64,000 bases of DNA, from the NCBI RefSeq assembly GCF_035594125.1, contig NW_026973706.1:145001-209000 (forward strand), in the 5' to 3' direction. Both the position numbers and the translations under genes were made by a program. Below are positions 1 to 12,194 of the stretch, in pieces (the stretch's first letter is position 1; each line of letters opens with the position of its first letter). The DNA comes from Scylla paramamosain. Lineage: Eukaryota > Arthropoda > Malacostraca > Decapoda > Portunidae. The notes under the pieces are model-generated. The model ran no database searches. It saw only the letters and a list, made by a program, of their open reading frames with translations, and was not told where the DNA came from.

Positions 1-6
1 ACGACT

Positions 7-9
<3 letters not shown>

Positions 10-47
<38 letters not shown>
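10..47. repeat. (GA)n microsatellite
   Basis: Uninterrupted GA dinucleotide run directly visible. The stretch from 48 to about 550 that follows shows no gene or repeat I recognise. Confidence 0.97.
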
Positions 48-50
<3 letters not shown>

Positions 51-554
51 CATGTTTCACCTCCCACAAATGTAAACAAACGGTAACAGTGTATTTCCCC
101 CATTTCCTCCCCCATCACCTCAACACAGGGAAGGAAATCATCAGGCAACCATTAAAAAGCAGCAGGAACGCGTGACGGGTGAAACTGATGGAGATATGGG
201 CGAAAGAATTAGACTCTACACTTACGCTTCCAGAATCTGACCATTGTAGCGTCGACCTCAAAATGTCGAGATGAGTTTGTTTTTTTGAATTTATTATTAA
301 TTTTGCTTTCTAGTGAGATTTTATGTTGTATTTTGTTGATATTAATTCTGCTGTGTCCCCTCTAGCCTCTTGTATCCCGCGTCTCCAGGTCCTTCTTATC
401 CAGGATTTCAAAGGGGGAAACTTCAGGGCCGTTTCCTCCAGGACTGTAGGATATTTATGCAATAAGGTGTGCAATATCTATATTTATTTATTTACTCATA
501 TTTTTGTAATGTATACTATATTTTTTTTTTATATTTTTGATACTTTACCCTAAA

Positions 555-654
555 GTCTTTGCCCAAGGGGTGGGTGGCAAGGTCCGTCCTCCTCCTTTGT
601 TGTATTTCATTATTAATGCAACAATAAATGTATCAGTCAATCAATCAATCAATC
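555..654 (+). repeat. Possible retroelement 3' end with (TCAA)n tail
   Basis: An AATAAA-containing stretch ends in four TCAA units (635-654). Short tetranucleotide tails of this sort are common 3' ends of non-LTR retrotransposons, but no coding remnant supports it here. Between 655 and 930 I see only an A/AAT-rich tract (766-796) and AT-rich sequence. Confidence 0.3.
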
Positions 655-930
655 CAGGGCCGTCAGAGATCTGCTAATTACTTATTGGCAAGACTGAAGA
701 TTACAACTTATTTTGCTGGTCATCCTCTCAACTTACCTGGTCTTACCTAATGAATACAACACTATTAAAAAAAAAAAATAATAATAATAATAATATGCAA
801 TAATCTAGGATTACAGTTACTATAGCATATTATTGAAATTCTTTGAGTTTTGAAACAAGATAGAAATTATGTTGTATAAGGTATGTGCATAAAAAAGAGA
901 GAAAAAAAAAAACTATGAATTGATCTTTGA

Positions 931-933
931 CTT

Positions 934-964
<31 letters not shown>

Positions 965-977
965 TTTTATTTTTATT

Positions 978-1014
<37 letters not shown>

Positions 1015-1027
1015 TTTTATTTTTTTT
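931..1027. repeat. (TTTA)n microsatellite
   Basis: Imperfect TTTA tetranucleotide array, directly visible. It is followed at 1030-1190 by a short open stretch after a pyrimidine tract and CAG, with an AATAAA-like hexamer near 1168. I do not consider that enough to call an exon. Confidence 0.95.
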
Positions 1028-1201
1028 CAGTGCACCACATACATATTCCTTCATGAAGTTTTTCATATGAATATGAAAAGGTTTGGGCGACTCATGCGTT
1101 CAGATGCCACCATTGACTGGGTCTTCGGCTTCACACGGATTCCTTATGTTCATTTATTAAAGCTTCCAATAAAAGGCCGTTATTGCTAGCACTTATAATA
1201 T

Positions 1202-1203
<2 letters not shown>

Positions 1204-1287
<84 letters not shown>

Positions 1288-1342
1288 GCCAATGTCCCCT
1301 CCTCCTCCTCCCCAGCTGTGTGTGTGTGTGTGTGTGTGTGTG
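1204..1342. repeat. (GA)n and (TG)n microsatellites
   Basis: A GA run (1204-1284), a short C/T-rich spacer, then a TG run (about 1316-1342). Confidence 0.96.
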
Positions 1343-1401
1343 ATAAAATGGAGGCAGGATCATAGAATTAAGATGAATTAATGCGATAATATCTTTTATT
1401 T

Positions 1402-1419
1402 AAAATAATAATAATAATG

Positions 1420-1479
<60 letters not shown>

Positions 1480-1530
1480 GTAATAACAATAATGTTACAA
1501 ACGCTACAGAGAGGGTGGGGGAAAGCATGC
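1402..1530 (-). mobile_element. LINE 3'-end fragment with (TAA)n tail
   Basis: An ATA/TAA trinucleotide array (1402-1477) is followed by a short sequence containing ACAGAGAGGGTGGGGGAAA. The same order, (TAA)n then a very similar ACAGAGGGGGTGGGGAAAC stretch, ends the LINE at 35426-36400. This is therefore a very short, 5'-truncated copy of the same family on the minus strand. I-clade LINEs classically end in TAA repeats (family knowledge). The clade assignment here is inference. Confidence 0.6.
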
Positions 1531-1879
1531 AGCCCAAAAATTCAGTAAATAGGTTTGTTACATCAACGGTTTACTGTACATACTACTTTAGTCAGTCCAC
1601 TTTCATTTTACAGTGTAAAGTATTTTTTATTAAAATATTATGCACTATAAGTATAATGATTGTTTTTATTGTTAAAGTGAATTTTAAATGTGCCTAATAA
1701 GTATGAGATGTATATTTTATGGTTTAAACTATAAACATAGCTATTTTTGAGCCTTGTAGGGGTGGTTTCCCATATTTGTGGATTTTTGCTATTTCTGGGA
1801 GGCTTTGGAATGTAACACTCGCAAACAGGGGAAACACTCTATGACACGTTCTTTCTTCTCCCTTAATTCCACTTACTTT

Positions 1880-2125
1880 TTTTTTTATCTATGTAAGAAC
1901 ATAAGCGCATAAAAAAAAAAATATGAGTAGCTGCAAGCAGCCATCAGGGCCACATGTAGCTGTCCTTGTATGAAATATATCTTCCTACCTCATCTATAAA
2001 TTTGTCTTATCTTCTTTTAGAAGCTCCCTAATGACTCAGCACTAACAACTTGATTCATCTACCACCTTATTTGAGAAGCAATTCCTTCAGGTCTCTTTTT
2101 TAAAGTTAACATTTTCCCTTGAAGC
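1880..2125 (-). mobile_element. LINE C (CR1-like) 3' end, old fragment
   Basis: The AGAACATAAG terminus, the 'agctgcaagcagcc' segment and the C-terminal coding remnant match in order the better copy at 62843-63130, read from the minus strand. It is 5'-truncated and diverged, with no intact frame. From 2126 to 2316 nothing else is recognised. Confidence 0.65.
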
Positions 2126-2590
2126 AAAGGACACACATTACCTTGTACAGGGGTGGGATGTAGCGCTCAAGACGAGCCATTGTGTCCAGAGTTGGTGGTG
2201 CATTGTGAATTTCTAGGCTGTAAGGATCCTCGTGCTTGCGATTTGCACTTATCATCATCTGCAAGAAAACAAAATAAAAAAATTAATAAATACATAAATA
2301 AAAAAAAAATCACAACAATAAACCCTCAATAAATTGAATTTCTGGTAAACTGATCCCTTTGTGCCAATCAAACTTCCCTCAGTAAACTGACCATATGTTT
2401 GGTTTATTCGACAAGTTTGAAAGTTGACCAAACATGCCAGTGACGCTGTGCATATCCCTTGGGTAAGCTGACTACTGGCGCAGGCCTAGGCTGGGCTGAC
2501 TGAACACAGCTCAGTGTGTGGCTGGTTATCACAGAGTGTGGTACCTCGCTAATGTGCTCTCTCTCACTCACAGTGACACATACATCTACA

Positions 2591-4210
2591 ATGTCTTCCC
2601 AAACTCCCACCACATCTTGTAAGACTCCATCACCGTCTCATGCTTCATGGAGAAAGGGAGAAAAGATTCTCTCTGTGCATCAGAAGTTTGAGATAATCCA
2701 GGACCATGAGAGGGACATGTCACATGCTCAACTGATGGACAAGTATGGCCTGAAGAAAACAACACTTCATGATATTATCAAGGCCAGGAAGACAAAGGGA
2801 GATGGAAAGTGGGAAGAAAAGTAAGGAGGTGTACCAGAACAGACAGCTTCCCATGGATAACCTTGCTGAAGCTAATAAATGGTATACCCAGGAGAGAGCA
2901 GGTGTACCTGTCCATGGCATGGATATACAACATGCTGCACAGAGACTTGCTAAGCATCTTGGCCACACCAACTTGAAGTGTAGTGATGGTTGGCTGTGGC
3001 AGTTTTGACGGTGCCATGACATTGTAAACAAAGCCATCACTGGGGAGCTGCTTAGCGCTGATGCCAGTATTGTGGATCCATTTGTGAACAGGTCTCACAA
3101 GTTGAGGGAAATGGAGTGTTACCAAGACTTTCAAATGTACAATGCAGATGAAACTGGGTTATACTGGAAGTCTCTGCCCAGGAACACCTAGGCTTCCAGC
3201 AATATAAACAGAACTGGACCGAAGTCTGTTGTTGTTAAGTGCTAAGCCAAGGGCACTTAAGAATTTAATACCTGTAGCATTCTGCACCAGTGCTTCAGCA
3301 TGGTTTACTCAGGATACTATGGGTGATTGATTCCACAATATTTTTGAGCCAGCTGTCAACATCAAAAACTGTATGGCATTGGCATTGACAGGGTCAAGAC
3401 TGTACTGCTAATGAACACTTCTCCAGCACATCCATCATCAGCAAAGCTCTGCAGCAAGGATGAAAAAAATGAGTTTTGTTCCTGCCACCAAACACGACTG
3501 CCCTGATTCAACCTATAGACCAGGGATTATCAAGAGTGAGAAATGAGTCTACCACAATCTCTACCTGTAGAAGTGCCTCGTCGTCATGGAGGATGGAATA
3601 GATGAAGTAGGCTATGAAAACAACATGTGGAGGAAAACATTGTACAATTTCAAGAAATATAACATCAAGGACGAGATTTGTAACTGGGAATAGGCATGGA
3701 AAGCAGTGCCTTTCTCCACACTTAAGAATGCCTGGTGCAAACTTTTGAAAACCCCAAACTCCAGCTCAGCTTCATGATTTGGAGGGGTTCAAGGCACCAA
3801 GGGCAGCTGAAATGTTGGCTGCAGCTGGACAGGGTTCTATTCTCATAGAGGAGATGGAGGATTGGGTAGAAAAGGAAGCTGACTTGCATGGTTGCCATCA
3901 AACAGAAGATGAAATTGTGCAAAAGTTGACTTCACCCAACTGACTTGCGGAACAGGAAGAAGCGAAGGTGGACTGTCAACTGCAGCAGTGATTGATGCAA
4001 ATGACACACTGCTGGCCCTAGCTGACAAAAGTTGGTGGACCTCTGGTTGAGAGTTATGAGATGTTCCACATAGTTCACAGCTTTTTAATGAAACAACAGC
4101 AGGCCAGAAAAGTCCAGTAGAAAATCTCCAAATACTTCAAGGCTACTCCATCACCTGATCTTCCAGCTAGAAAGAAGCAGAAGCAAGATTCAGAGACAAT
4201 GTGTCAGTTG
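2591..4210 (+). pseudogene. Tigger-like transposase pseudogene
   Basis: The frame opens at ATG 2591 with a lysine-rich helix-turn-helix of the psq/Tigger type (QKFEIIQDHE...KKTTLHDIIK), then shifts frame near 2820. It continues as a CENP-B-like second DNA-binding domain (KWYTQERAGVPVHGMDI) and, near 3140-3175, the motif NADETGLYWKSLP. In pogo/Tigger transposases this motif carries the first catalytic aspartate. At least two in-frame stops (about 3006 and 3189) and one frameshift follow, and the rest of the catalytic domain is barely readable. A complete family member is about 500 residues. In its source element it would act in the nucleus on its own ends; this copy cannot. Confidence 0.75.
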
Positions 4211-4452
4211 CTCCAACATCCTCAATGAGCTTACTCAGTACTTTCTCATACTCACCACAGGTTACATCAGAACTACCATAACAAATTTTCACTCCTTTGA
4301 TGACAATGATAAGTAAAGAAAGTGCACAGTGTAAAGTTATGTAGGTTTAAGTGTTTAGTGTTAAGTGTAGTGTTAAGATAACATTAGTGTGTTTAATGTA
4401 GTATTAAGTGTTGAATAACTACTGTTCAGTACAGCATAGTGTAATACATTAC

Positions 4453-4488
4453 AGTGGTGGTGGTGGTGGTGGTGGTGGTGGTGGTGGT
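4453..4488. repeat. (GGT)n trinucleotide repeat
   Basis: Twelve or so GGT/TGG units. They produce a poly-glycine reading on one strand and a poly-proline reading on the other. These are artefacts, not genes. Confidence 0.95.
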
Positions 4489-5366
4489 GAGCTATGGTGT
4501 AGTGTGGTGGTATGTGTGTCACTTGGCTTCCTCCCCTTCGTCTCACAGCAACATTCCCAACACAGCAACACAGTATCTCTTCCTTGTTTAGTGAGTGTAA
4601 CAGTCAAAAATACTTTTAATTGATCAATCTTATTATCTATATTACAGTATAGCAAGTAGTATACCACTAAAGATCTACTGTAAAAAAATGTACGAAAAGA
4701 AGCCACCCATTTTCAACATACATATTACTGAATGCGTCACCGTATAAACTGACCCTCAGTCAGTTTACAAGGTGTTTACAAGGTGCTATTTTGACCATCT
4801 TATAAATAAAATTTTCTGATAAACCATCAGGTATCTCCTCCCAATTAGTTTGGTTTATTGAGGGTTTACTGTAATACACTGGTTCATACATGTAGATTTT
4901 TTAATCTCTTCCTAATCAGATATACTCAAACTGAAAACTGCACTAATGACAGCTACTGTTTCTGTGAAGCCATCACCTTCACCTTCTGATAAGACATTGT
5001 TAGTAAAGAGGTTTTGAATATAAGAATACCAGTTCCTACTGTCATAAATTGGTGTTTTCAGTGAAACCCTAAATTGCATCAGCTAATTCAACACGTTGGG
5101 CACAAGTAATGTATTTTTTCCTTGTCATTAATAATTTTCCTCTTTGTTCCTCTTCTCCAGCCAAGAAACGAGATGGGTAATGGCTATCCCATGTGCATCT
5201 GGTTTTGCTGGTGTCACCATACAAAAAGAGAGACTAGTTGACTTATTTCAATGCTAAGTAATTCCTTCAAATGAAGAGTAGCACTTAAAAATTATTATTT
5301 TCACACAATTGCAACATCATTATAAACTCTTCAATTACAAACACATTTTTTAAATGACGTTAGGCA

Positions 5367-5890
5367 TTATTTTAGCAGGGATAAGGCATATACAGTAGTT
5401 AGCAGGTTCAGAAAAGCAGTAAATATTGAAATATCAATAGAAGATAGGACAAAATGCAAAACTGCAGCAGTGAGATTCAAGACAGTTAAATGAAGGGAGT
5501 TAATAAGGTGAAAAACTGCAGACTCAATCCACCTATCTTGTTTAATACACTTGCATGACTTGATCATCCCCATACATGGGAGCCTCACACAATACAGTGA
5601 TGAATAGGGTCCCAATGGATAGTTAGCAGCAGGAAGGATGAGAATAATTGGCTAAAACGACACATGACACTGAAATTCATGGAAGCTGTTTTTACAAGAG
5701 ATGAGGTGTGAAAGATGTGAAATTTCAAGTTGAGATTTTTGGAAAAAGGCAGTCCAACTATGTTCAATGTAGAAAAGAGGAATAGTTGAGTGTCACTAAA
5801 AAAAAAAGACAGCAGTCTGAATAATATGTTGAGTGGATAGATGAAGGAATTTAGTTTTTGAGCCACTGGACAACACAAGGTCTACCCTCC
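5367..5890 (-). mobile_element. LINE A, very old 3' coding fragment
   Basis: Read on the minus strand, this matches the C-terminal coding third of LINE A in order. Compare 'agcagttagcatgaaaa', the start of the polyprotein C-terminus, and 'gaggaattgagtttttga' in the copies at 40-41 kb. Divergence is high, with several indels and no long frame. The 3' UTR is missing. The stretch 4870-5366 upstream shows no gene I can recognise. Confidence 0.6.
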
Positions 5891-6029
5891 CCTACTTTAG
5901 ATGAGTGTAGAAAAACAAAGACTGCCTCTATTATCTCAGCAATATTACAACTGGAAGAGAAGGTTGAAATGTAAGTGCAGAGAGGATAGAGTTTTTACAA
6001 GATTTTTATTTATTTATTTATTTTTTTTT

Positions 6030-7005
6030 TTATTTAGGTAGGAGGGGCACTGGCCAAAGAAGAAGAAGAAGAAGAAGAAGAAGAAGAAGAAGAAGGCCCA
6101 ATGAGGTGCCAGTCCCCCAAAGAGAGTTCAAACTGGTCATCAAAATTTAAAGGATAAATATCTTGGAAACCTTCCTCTTGGGAGTTTAAATCATAGGAAG
6201 GAGGAAATACAAAAGCAGGCAGGGAGTTCCAAAGTTTACCTGAGAAAGGGATGAATGACTGAGAATACTGATTAACTCTCACATTAAAGAGGTGGACAGA
6301 ATAGGGATAAGAGAAAGAAGAAAGTCTTGCACAGCAAGGCCACAATAGGAGGAGAGGAATGCAGTTAGCAAGATCAGGAGAGCAGTTAGCATGAAAACAG
6401 CAGTAGAAGATAGCAAGAGATGCAACATTGCAGCAATGAGAGAGAAGTTGAAGACAGTCAGTTAGAGGAGAGGAGTTGATAGGATGAAAAGCTTTTCATT
6501 CCTTGCTTAAAAATTAAAACTTCATGCTAGACTTCATTAAAGAATTTTGATATATCTAAAGTAAGAGCAAAGGTTTCACCAAAATTACTGAGAGAATGAC
6601 CAAGATTCAGTAAGGAAAATAAGAAGACTGTCAGTGAAATGTCCTTTGCAAAATCTATATCTATGACTAGAAGGAAGACATTAAGCAGACAGATGCTTAA
6701 TTATTTTCTTGCGAATATATTTAAAAGTAAAAAAAAAGTGTAAAATCAATCCAATAGGTCAGTTATTTAAGGGCTTGCGGTGATCACCCTTCTTAAGCTT
6801 ACTAGGTTGAATGTAGGCAACTTCCAGCAAGGAGGAAAGATGGATGTGGATGGAAAAAGATGTAAAAGTTTGACTAGGTAAGGCGCAAGCTCAGAAGCAC
6901 AGTTATGAAGAAGAATAGGACAGACACCATCAGGCCAATAAGAATAAGAGTATCAAGGCCAAGGAGAATACAGATAGTAATCACAAAGAATTTCAGTGAC
7001 AGACA
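6030..7005 (-). mobile_element. LINE A, old 5'-truncated copy
   Basis: It starts at the LINE A 3' end (GTAGGAGGGGCACTGGCC, compare the ends at 19450 and 40580). The tail region has been invaded by a (GAA)n expansion at 6058-6096. Minus-strand coding remnants of the reverse-transcriptase C-terminus follow to about 7005, with stops and indels. The region 7006-7680 contains a GATC-rich, AT-balanced stretch (7215-7345) with no identifiable gene. Confidence 0.65.
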
Positions 7006-7689
7006 TAAGAGAGTACGAGGTAGGAGGTGAAGGAGAAGGAAGCCCAGAATCATGCACTGTTGAGTTGCTAGTACCAGTCAGAAAGAGAAACAAGAGAAGG
7101 CATTGGTGCCATCTAGATGAAGTAGCTGAGAGAGAGATAAAGAAGAGAAATTGTTGGAATGATTTTCAGCTTGATGCCAGAGGTCATGAGGAAAAGATGA
7201 TTTAGTAAGATTTAAGGTATCTTCTATTTACCATGATCCATTTCAGATCACTGATCTGGTCATGCAACCTGTGTTGTATTTACCATCTTGATCTAGATTT
7301 ACCCTGATCTGAGTGATGCAGATCATGATTTGGGTGATCTAAGTCTGGAGGTGGACTATAGAGGATGACACTTGTTGAAGTTGTTGGTAACAGACATATT
7401 AGTGGGTGAGCAGCCTCTACTGGAAACTTATCTAAAGAAACATATCACAAGGAAAACGGTTGATAGGTCTGATGATCAAACTGAATGGTAATGAATCATT
7501 GCAGACTGCTGCTGTAGGCACAGAATGTGTTTAATAGTGGTAATAGATACAAGAAACAAGGGAAATAGAACAAATCACATCGTCTTGTTTTTCTGGCTTC
7601 TGATAATAATCATGTGGACATTGCCACTTTTACTAATGACTAAATTATGAGGCAAAGCAAAGTACCTTTTGTCCAGGTGTAAATAATAT

Positions 7690-10265
7690 ATCTTTGAACT
7701 TGAAGTTATCATTAAACCCAGCTGTGACCTCACTGAACGTTTCCTTTTGTCTCTCACAACACAGGGGGACAGTCACAGCCTGCCCTCTAAGGACAACTCT
7801 TTTCCTTCACACAAAACTACAAGCACCTAATTACACACACCATTCACTCAAAATTCTAAATTATCATGGTGACTCCTACACCAGCCTTAGAGTCCAAACC
7901 TTGGGAGGGGAACACAAATGTCCCCAGGTGTCTTGACACCCCCCCTTAACTTTTCTTCATTTTCTTCTGCAACATTTGTGGTCTTAGATCTAATTTTCAA
8001 TCAGTACAATACCATCTCTCCTCTTCTAAACCACATCTCTTCCTCACTGAAACTCAGGTGTCTGAGGCAACTGACAGTAGCCCCTTTTCTGTTCCCTCCT
8101 ACTTTCTCTATCCTCATTTTCAATCCAAAGTTGGATATTGTGTGCAATGACTTAACCTGCTCTTGTGCCCACGCTCTTGAATCTTCTGAGTTTTCCACCA
8201 TCTGGCTACAATTACAGAATCACTCTCAAACTAAATTTATCCATGCTGTATACCTCTCACCTAACTCCTATGACTATTAGAAATTCTTTGACTTCTTAAC
8301 TTTCAAAGTGGGGCACATTCTGACTCTCTTCCCTTTTGCAGAGATCTCCATTCTTGGAGACTTCAATGTTCACTACCAGCTTTGGCTTTCCTCTCCCTTT
8401 ACTGACCATCCTGGTGAACTAGCCTTCAACTTCACTGTCCTCCATGACCTAGAGCAATTGGTGCAGCACCCTACTCATATTCCTGACTGCCTTGGAGACA
8501 GGCCCAACTTTCTTGATCTTTTCCAAACCTCTAATCATTCTGCTTATGCTGTTACCCTCTTTTCTCTGTTGCACTCCTCTGATCACAATCTCATATCTGT
8601 ATCTTGTTCTATTGCTCCAATCCCTTCTCAGGATCCCTCTAAGTGGAGGTGCCTCTGGCATTTTGGCTCTGCTAGATGGAGGGACCTGAGGAGATATTTT
8701 GCTGATTTTCCTTGGAATGACTACTGCTTCCATGAGAGACCCATCTCTGTGTGTCAAGCGCATAACAGAGGTGATAGTGTCTGGCATGGAGGTGCACATT
8801 CCTCATTCTTTTTCTTCACTGAAATCTTCCAAACCTTTGTTTAACACAGCCTGTTCTTGTGCTATACATGATAGAGAGGTGGCCCACAAAAGGTACTTAA
8901 ACCTTCCATCACCAGAATCTCATGCATTTTATATTTCTGGCCGGAATCATGCCAAGTCTGTTCTCCAACTAGCCAAAAGCTCATTCATTAATATATGAAA
9001 GTGTCAAAATCTTTCGAGATCTAACTCGCCTCATGACTTCTGGCATCTAGCAAAAACCATCTCCAAAACTTTCCTCCTTCTTTGCATCCTTTATTTCAAC
9101 CAGATGGCACCACTGTTATCACATCTATCTGTAAAGCTGAATTATTTGCTCAAACCTTTGCTAAAAACTCTACCTTGGATGATTCTGGGCTTGTTCCTCC
9201 CTCTCCACCCTCTGACTATTTAATGCTACCTATTAAAATTCTTCGCAATGTTGTTTTCCATGCCCTCACTGGCCTAAACCCTTGGAAAGCTTATGGACCT
9301 GAAGGGGTCCCTTATATTGTTCTCTGAAACTGTGCCTCTGTGCTTGCACAGTGCCTAGTGAAACTCTTTCAACTCTGTCTGTCAACATCTACCTTTCCTT
9401 CTTGCTGGAAGTTTGCCTACATTCAACCTGTTCCTAAAATGGATGACCATTCTAATCCCTCAAATTACCATCCTATTGCTTTAATTTCCTGCCTGTCTAA
9501 AGTTTTTGAATCTATCCTCAACAGGAAGATTCTTATACATCTATCCCTTCATAACCTTCTATCTGATCGCCAGTATGGATTCCGTCAAGGCCACTTTACT
9601 GGTGATCTTCTGGCCTTTCCTTACTGAGTCTTGGTCATCTTCTTTTAGAAATTCTGGTGAAACTTTTGCTGTTGCCTTAGACATATAAAAAGCTTTTGAA
9701 AGAGTCTGGCAAAAAGCTTTGATTTTCAAACTACCCTCCTATGGCTTCTATCCTTCTCTCTGTAACTTCATCTCAAGTTTCCTTTCTGACTGTTCTATTG
9801 CTGCTGTGTTAGATAGTCACAGTTCTTTTCCTAAATCTATTGACAGTGGTGTTCCTCAGGGTTCTGTCCTGTCACCCACTCTCTTCCTATTATTCATCAA
9901 TGATCTAAACCAAACTTCTTGTCCTATCAACTCCTTCGTTGATGATACCATCCTGCACTTTTCCACGTCTTTTTGTAGATGTCCAACCCTTCAGGAAGTA
10001 AATAGTTCACGCAGGGAAGCCACAAAATGCCTGACTTTTGATCTCTCTAAAATTTCTGGTTGGGGCAGAGCAAGCTTGGTATTGTTCAATGCCTCAAAAA
10101 CTCAATTCCTCTGTCTGTCAACTCAACACAACCTTCCAGAGAACAATCCCCTCTTCTTCAATGACATTCAACTGTCATTCTATAGTGAACATCCTCAGAC
10201 TATCCTTTTCTTATAATCTAAACTCTCTGTGTATCAAATTTTCATCTTTAGCTACCCACCTTCTC
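7690..10265 (+). mobile_element. LINE A, near-full-length decayed copy
   Basis: Collinear with the better copy at 16184-19489 from the 5' leader (7690-7860) through endonuclease and reverse transcriptase to the start of the C-terminus. There it breaks off at about 10265 into unrelated DNA resembling a Tigger end. Recognisable pieces include the endonuclease block ([13 protein letters not shown]), the YGFRQG block (altered, GHFTGDLL), [14 protein letters not shown] and a mutated active-site box (FVDDTILHF where the better copy has YADDTTLHF). Many stops and frameshifts. Confidence 0.85.
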
Positions 10266-10281
10266 TCCATATGTGTTCATT

Positions 10282-10470
10282 ATATTGAGGGTTACTGTAA
10301 TTTACGATAACTGAAAGAATAATCCAGACTGTTTGGGCTGAAAGACTGGCCTGGTGGTGACATCTGGCAGCTCTGAAAACTTTCCATTAGTTAGGCTAGG
10401 TCAGAAAAAAATCCGCGAATATGCAAAACCTCGAATACCGAATCACAAATATGTGGGGGAACACTGTATT
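10282..10470. mobile_element. Tigger-type terminal fragment(s)
   Basis: TATTGAGGGTTACTGTAA at 10283-10300 closely resembles the right terminus of the 2.3-4.9 kb element (4855-4873). The segment ends at about 10468 in GTGGGGGAACACTGTA, a typical outer end of Tigger-like/MITE elements. It is probably a short non-autonomous relic; no coding sequence remains. Confidence 0.4.
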
Positions 10471-12010
10471 CAGGATTGAGTAAATTGGACTGACATATGA
10501 TAGATAGCGATTATGACATGTCGGAAAAAAGGATAGGAGTGTTGCAGAAGGTGGAGAAGTAATGATGAAATTGGGAGTGAAAATTAAAAGTGAAATATGG
10601 AGAGGGAAAAAAACAAAAATGCAAGTGTGCCAATTAAAGATAATGGAGAAATGTATACTTATTCTTGTGTACAGCCTATAACAAATATTTGAAATGATAA
10701 AGAATATAAGAAAGTAAAAAAGGATACCTTGTAGTGCTTAAGTAAAATACAGGTTGACTATCAATACTCCAGCATCATTTAATGTGGAACTTTCTTTAAT
10801 CTGGCATGCTTTCATTTGCTTGTACAGAGGCTCCCACTTACAAGCAAGTTAGGTTTCAGTTGTCCATTTGTAAGTTGTTATTTTGGATGTACATTAACCT
10901 CAAGAGTTTTGTGTTTGCTTTCTTCCTAAGCCACAGCACTAAACACTGAAACTCAGGGTATTGAAAACACTGGAAGCACTTATACTGGCCATACAACCTG
11001 GCATTGTGATTGTTTATTCTGTCAGTGTGATGTAGTGGTGAGGCACAGTGTAAACAATATGATACTTCTTGATCTTGATGCTACAGGTGACTCAGGATTT
11101 CTCATGAGCCTTTCATTTGTACCTCCAGATGTTCATGAGTCAGGGAACGTTTGTTTTCTCAATTTTTTTAAACATGTGGACAAATTAATTTCAACATATT
11201 TTCACCATATATAGGGAGTTACACTGACAATTTGCTATTGCTCTGTTGTCTTTGTAGTATGTTAGAATAGAAATACAGCAAGAAAACAAGAATAATAAGT
11301 GGTAACAGAACACTCTTTGTGCGAGTGTATAGATTTTACATATCATCAACATATATTTGGAGTTATATTGACAAGTAACTGTTGCTGTCCGTGGAATATG
11401 TTCAGATAAAAATGGAGCAAGGGAGTAATTTTGATGATGGGAACAATTCTTCACCACAACAACAGTCAAATTGATCCTTTCACACACTGAACATACATGT
11501 GCATCAAAATTTCTTCATGCGAAACAGCACTGACACACAAGTGCATCAGAAAATTTATTTAACCCCTTTAACATGAGGACATGTATACTGAGTCCTATTG
11601 CCACCTCTGATGTATTTAAGAATGTGTCTGCAGCGTTCTAGGTCACTTCAGCTCCATTACATGTAATTCCTTCTCAGGTATGGTGTAGGGCTCTCAGAAT
11701 GCAGACCATATGTATGAGAGCTTGATTATCTCAAAATGTTATGTTGGAGTGTAAATGTGTTTGTATATATACACTCAAAGTGAACTTTAGAAGGTAATAA
11801 CTGGCATGAATTAACAGAAAAAAAGGCAGAAAAATTTTAGTATTGATGTGTTTGGCACATCACTCGTCTCAAGTTGTGATTACATACATACATATAGTCT
11901 CTGCCAGCTCCCTCCCTTTCAAACACTGTTTTCTCTTCCTCTTTGCTCTCCTTTTTCCTCTCTTCCTTCCATCTCTTTTGCTTTCCTCACGGTTTCCTCC
12001 ACTGGATATT
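10470..12010. other. Unrecognised intergenic stretch with a degenerate about 150-bp duplication
   Basis: No gene is supported. Two segments, about 11186-11285 and 11338-11435, are diverged copies of each other (ATATA..GGAGTTA.A.TGACAA followed by similar sequence), forming an old tandem duplication of about 150 bp. Around 11080-11110 is a short piece also seen near 54620-54670 (dispersed repeat). Confidence 0.5.
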
Positions 12011-12012
12011 GT

Positions 12013-12059
<47 letters not shown>

Positions 12060-12088
12060 AAGTGTGTGTGTGTGTGTGTGTGTGTGTA
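12013..12088. repeat. (GA)n + (TG)n compound microsatellite
   Basis: GA run 12013-12058 followed by TG run 12060-12088. The open readings across it (RERERE, VCVCVC and their complements) are repeat artefacts. Confidence 0.97.
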
Positions 12089-12194
12089 CTCCCTGACTTG
12101 AGTCTTGACCTCACCCCACTCCTCACTACAACAGTCTTCCTCACCAAAACAGCCTTCCTTACTGCAACAATTTTCCTTACCAAAAAAACCTTCA

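Larger units (their letters stand above)
2319..4868 (+). mobile_element. pogo/Tigger-type DNA transposon, decayed
   Basis: The ends carry a perfect 15-bp inverted repeat: TAAACCCTCAATAAA at 2319-2333 and its complement at 4854-4868. The right end reads on to an outer CAGTAAACC-type start next to TA, as expected for pogo/Tigger elements, which duplicate TA. Inside are a psq-type helix-turn-helix, a CENP-B-type DNA-binding segment and a DDE-type first-aspartate motif, all on the plus strand and broken by stops and frameshifts. The 3' part holds a (GGT)n run (4453-4488). Confidence 0.8.

Noticed and set aside
1030..1190. Possible terminal exon after a T-rich tract and CAG with a nearby AATAAA
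   Set aside because: No recognisable protein and no partner exon. The pyrimidine tract is just the end of a (TTTA)n array.
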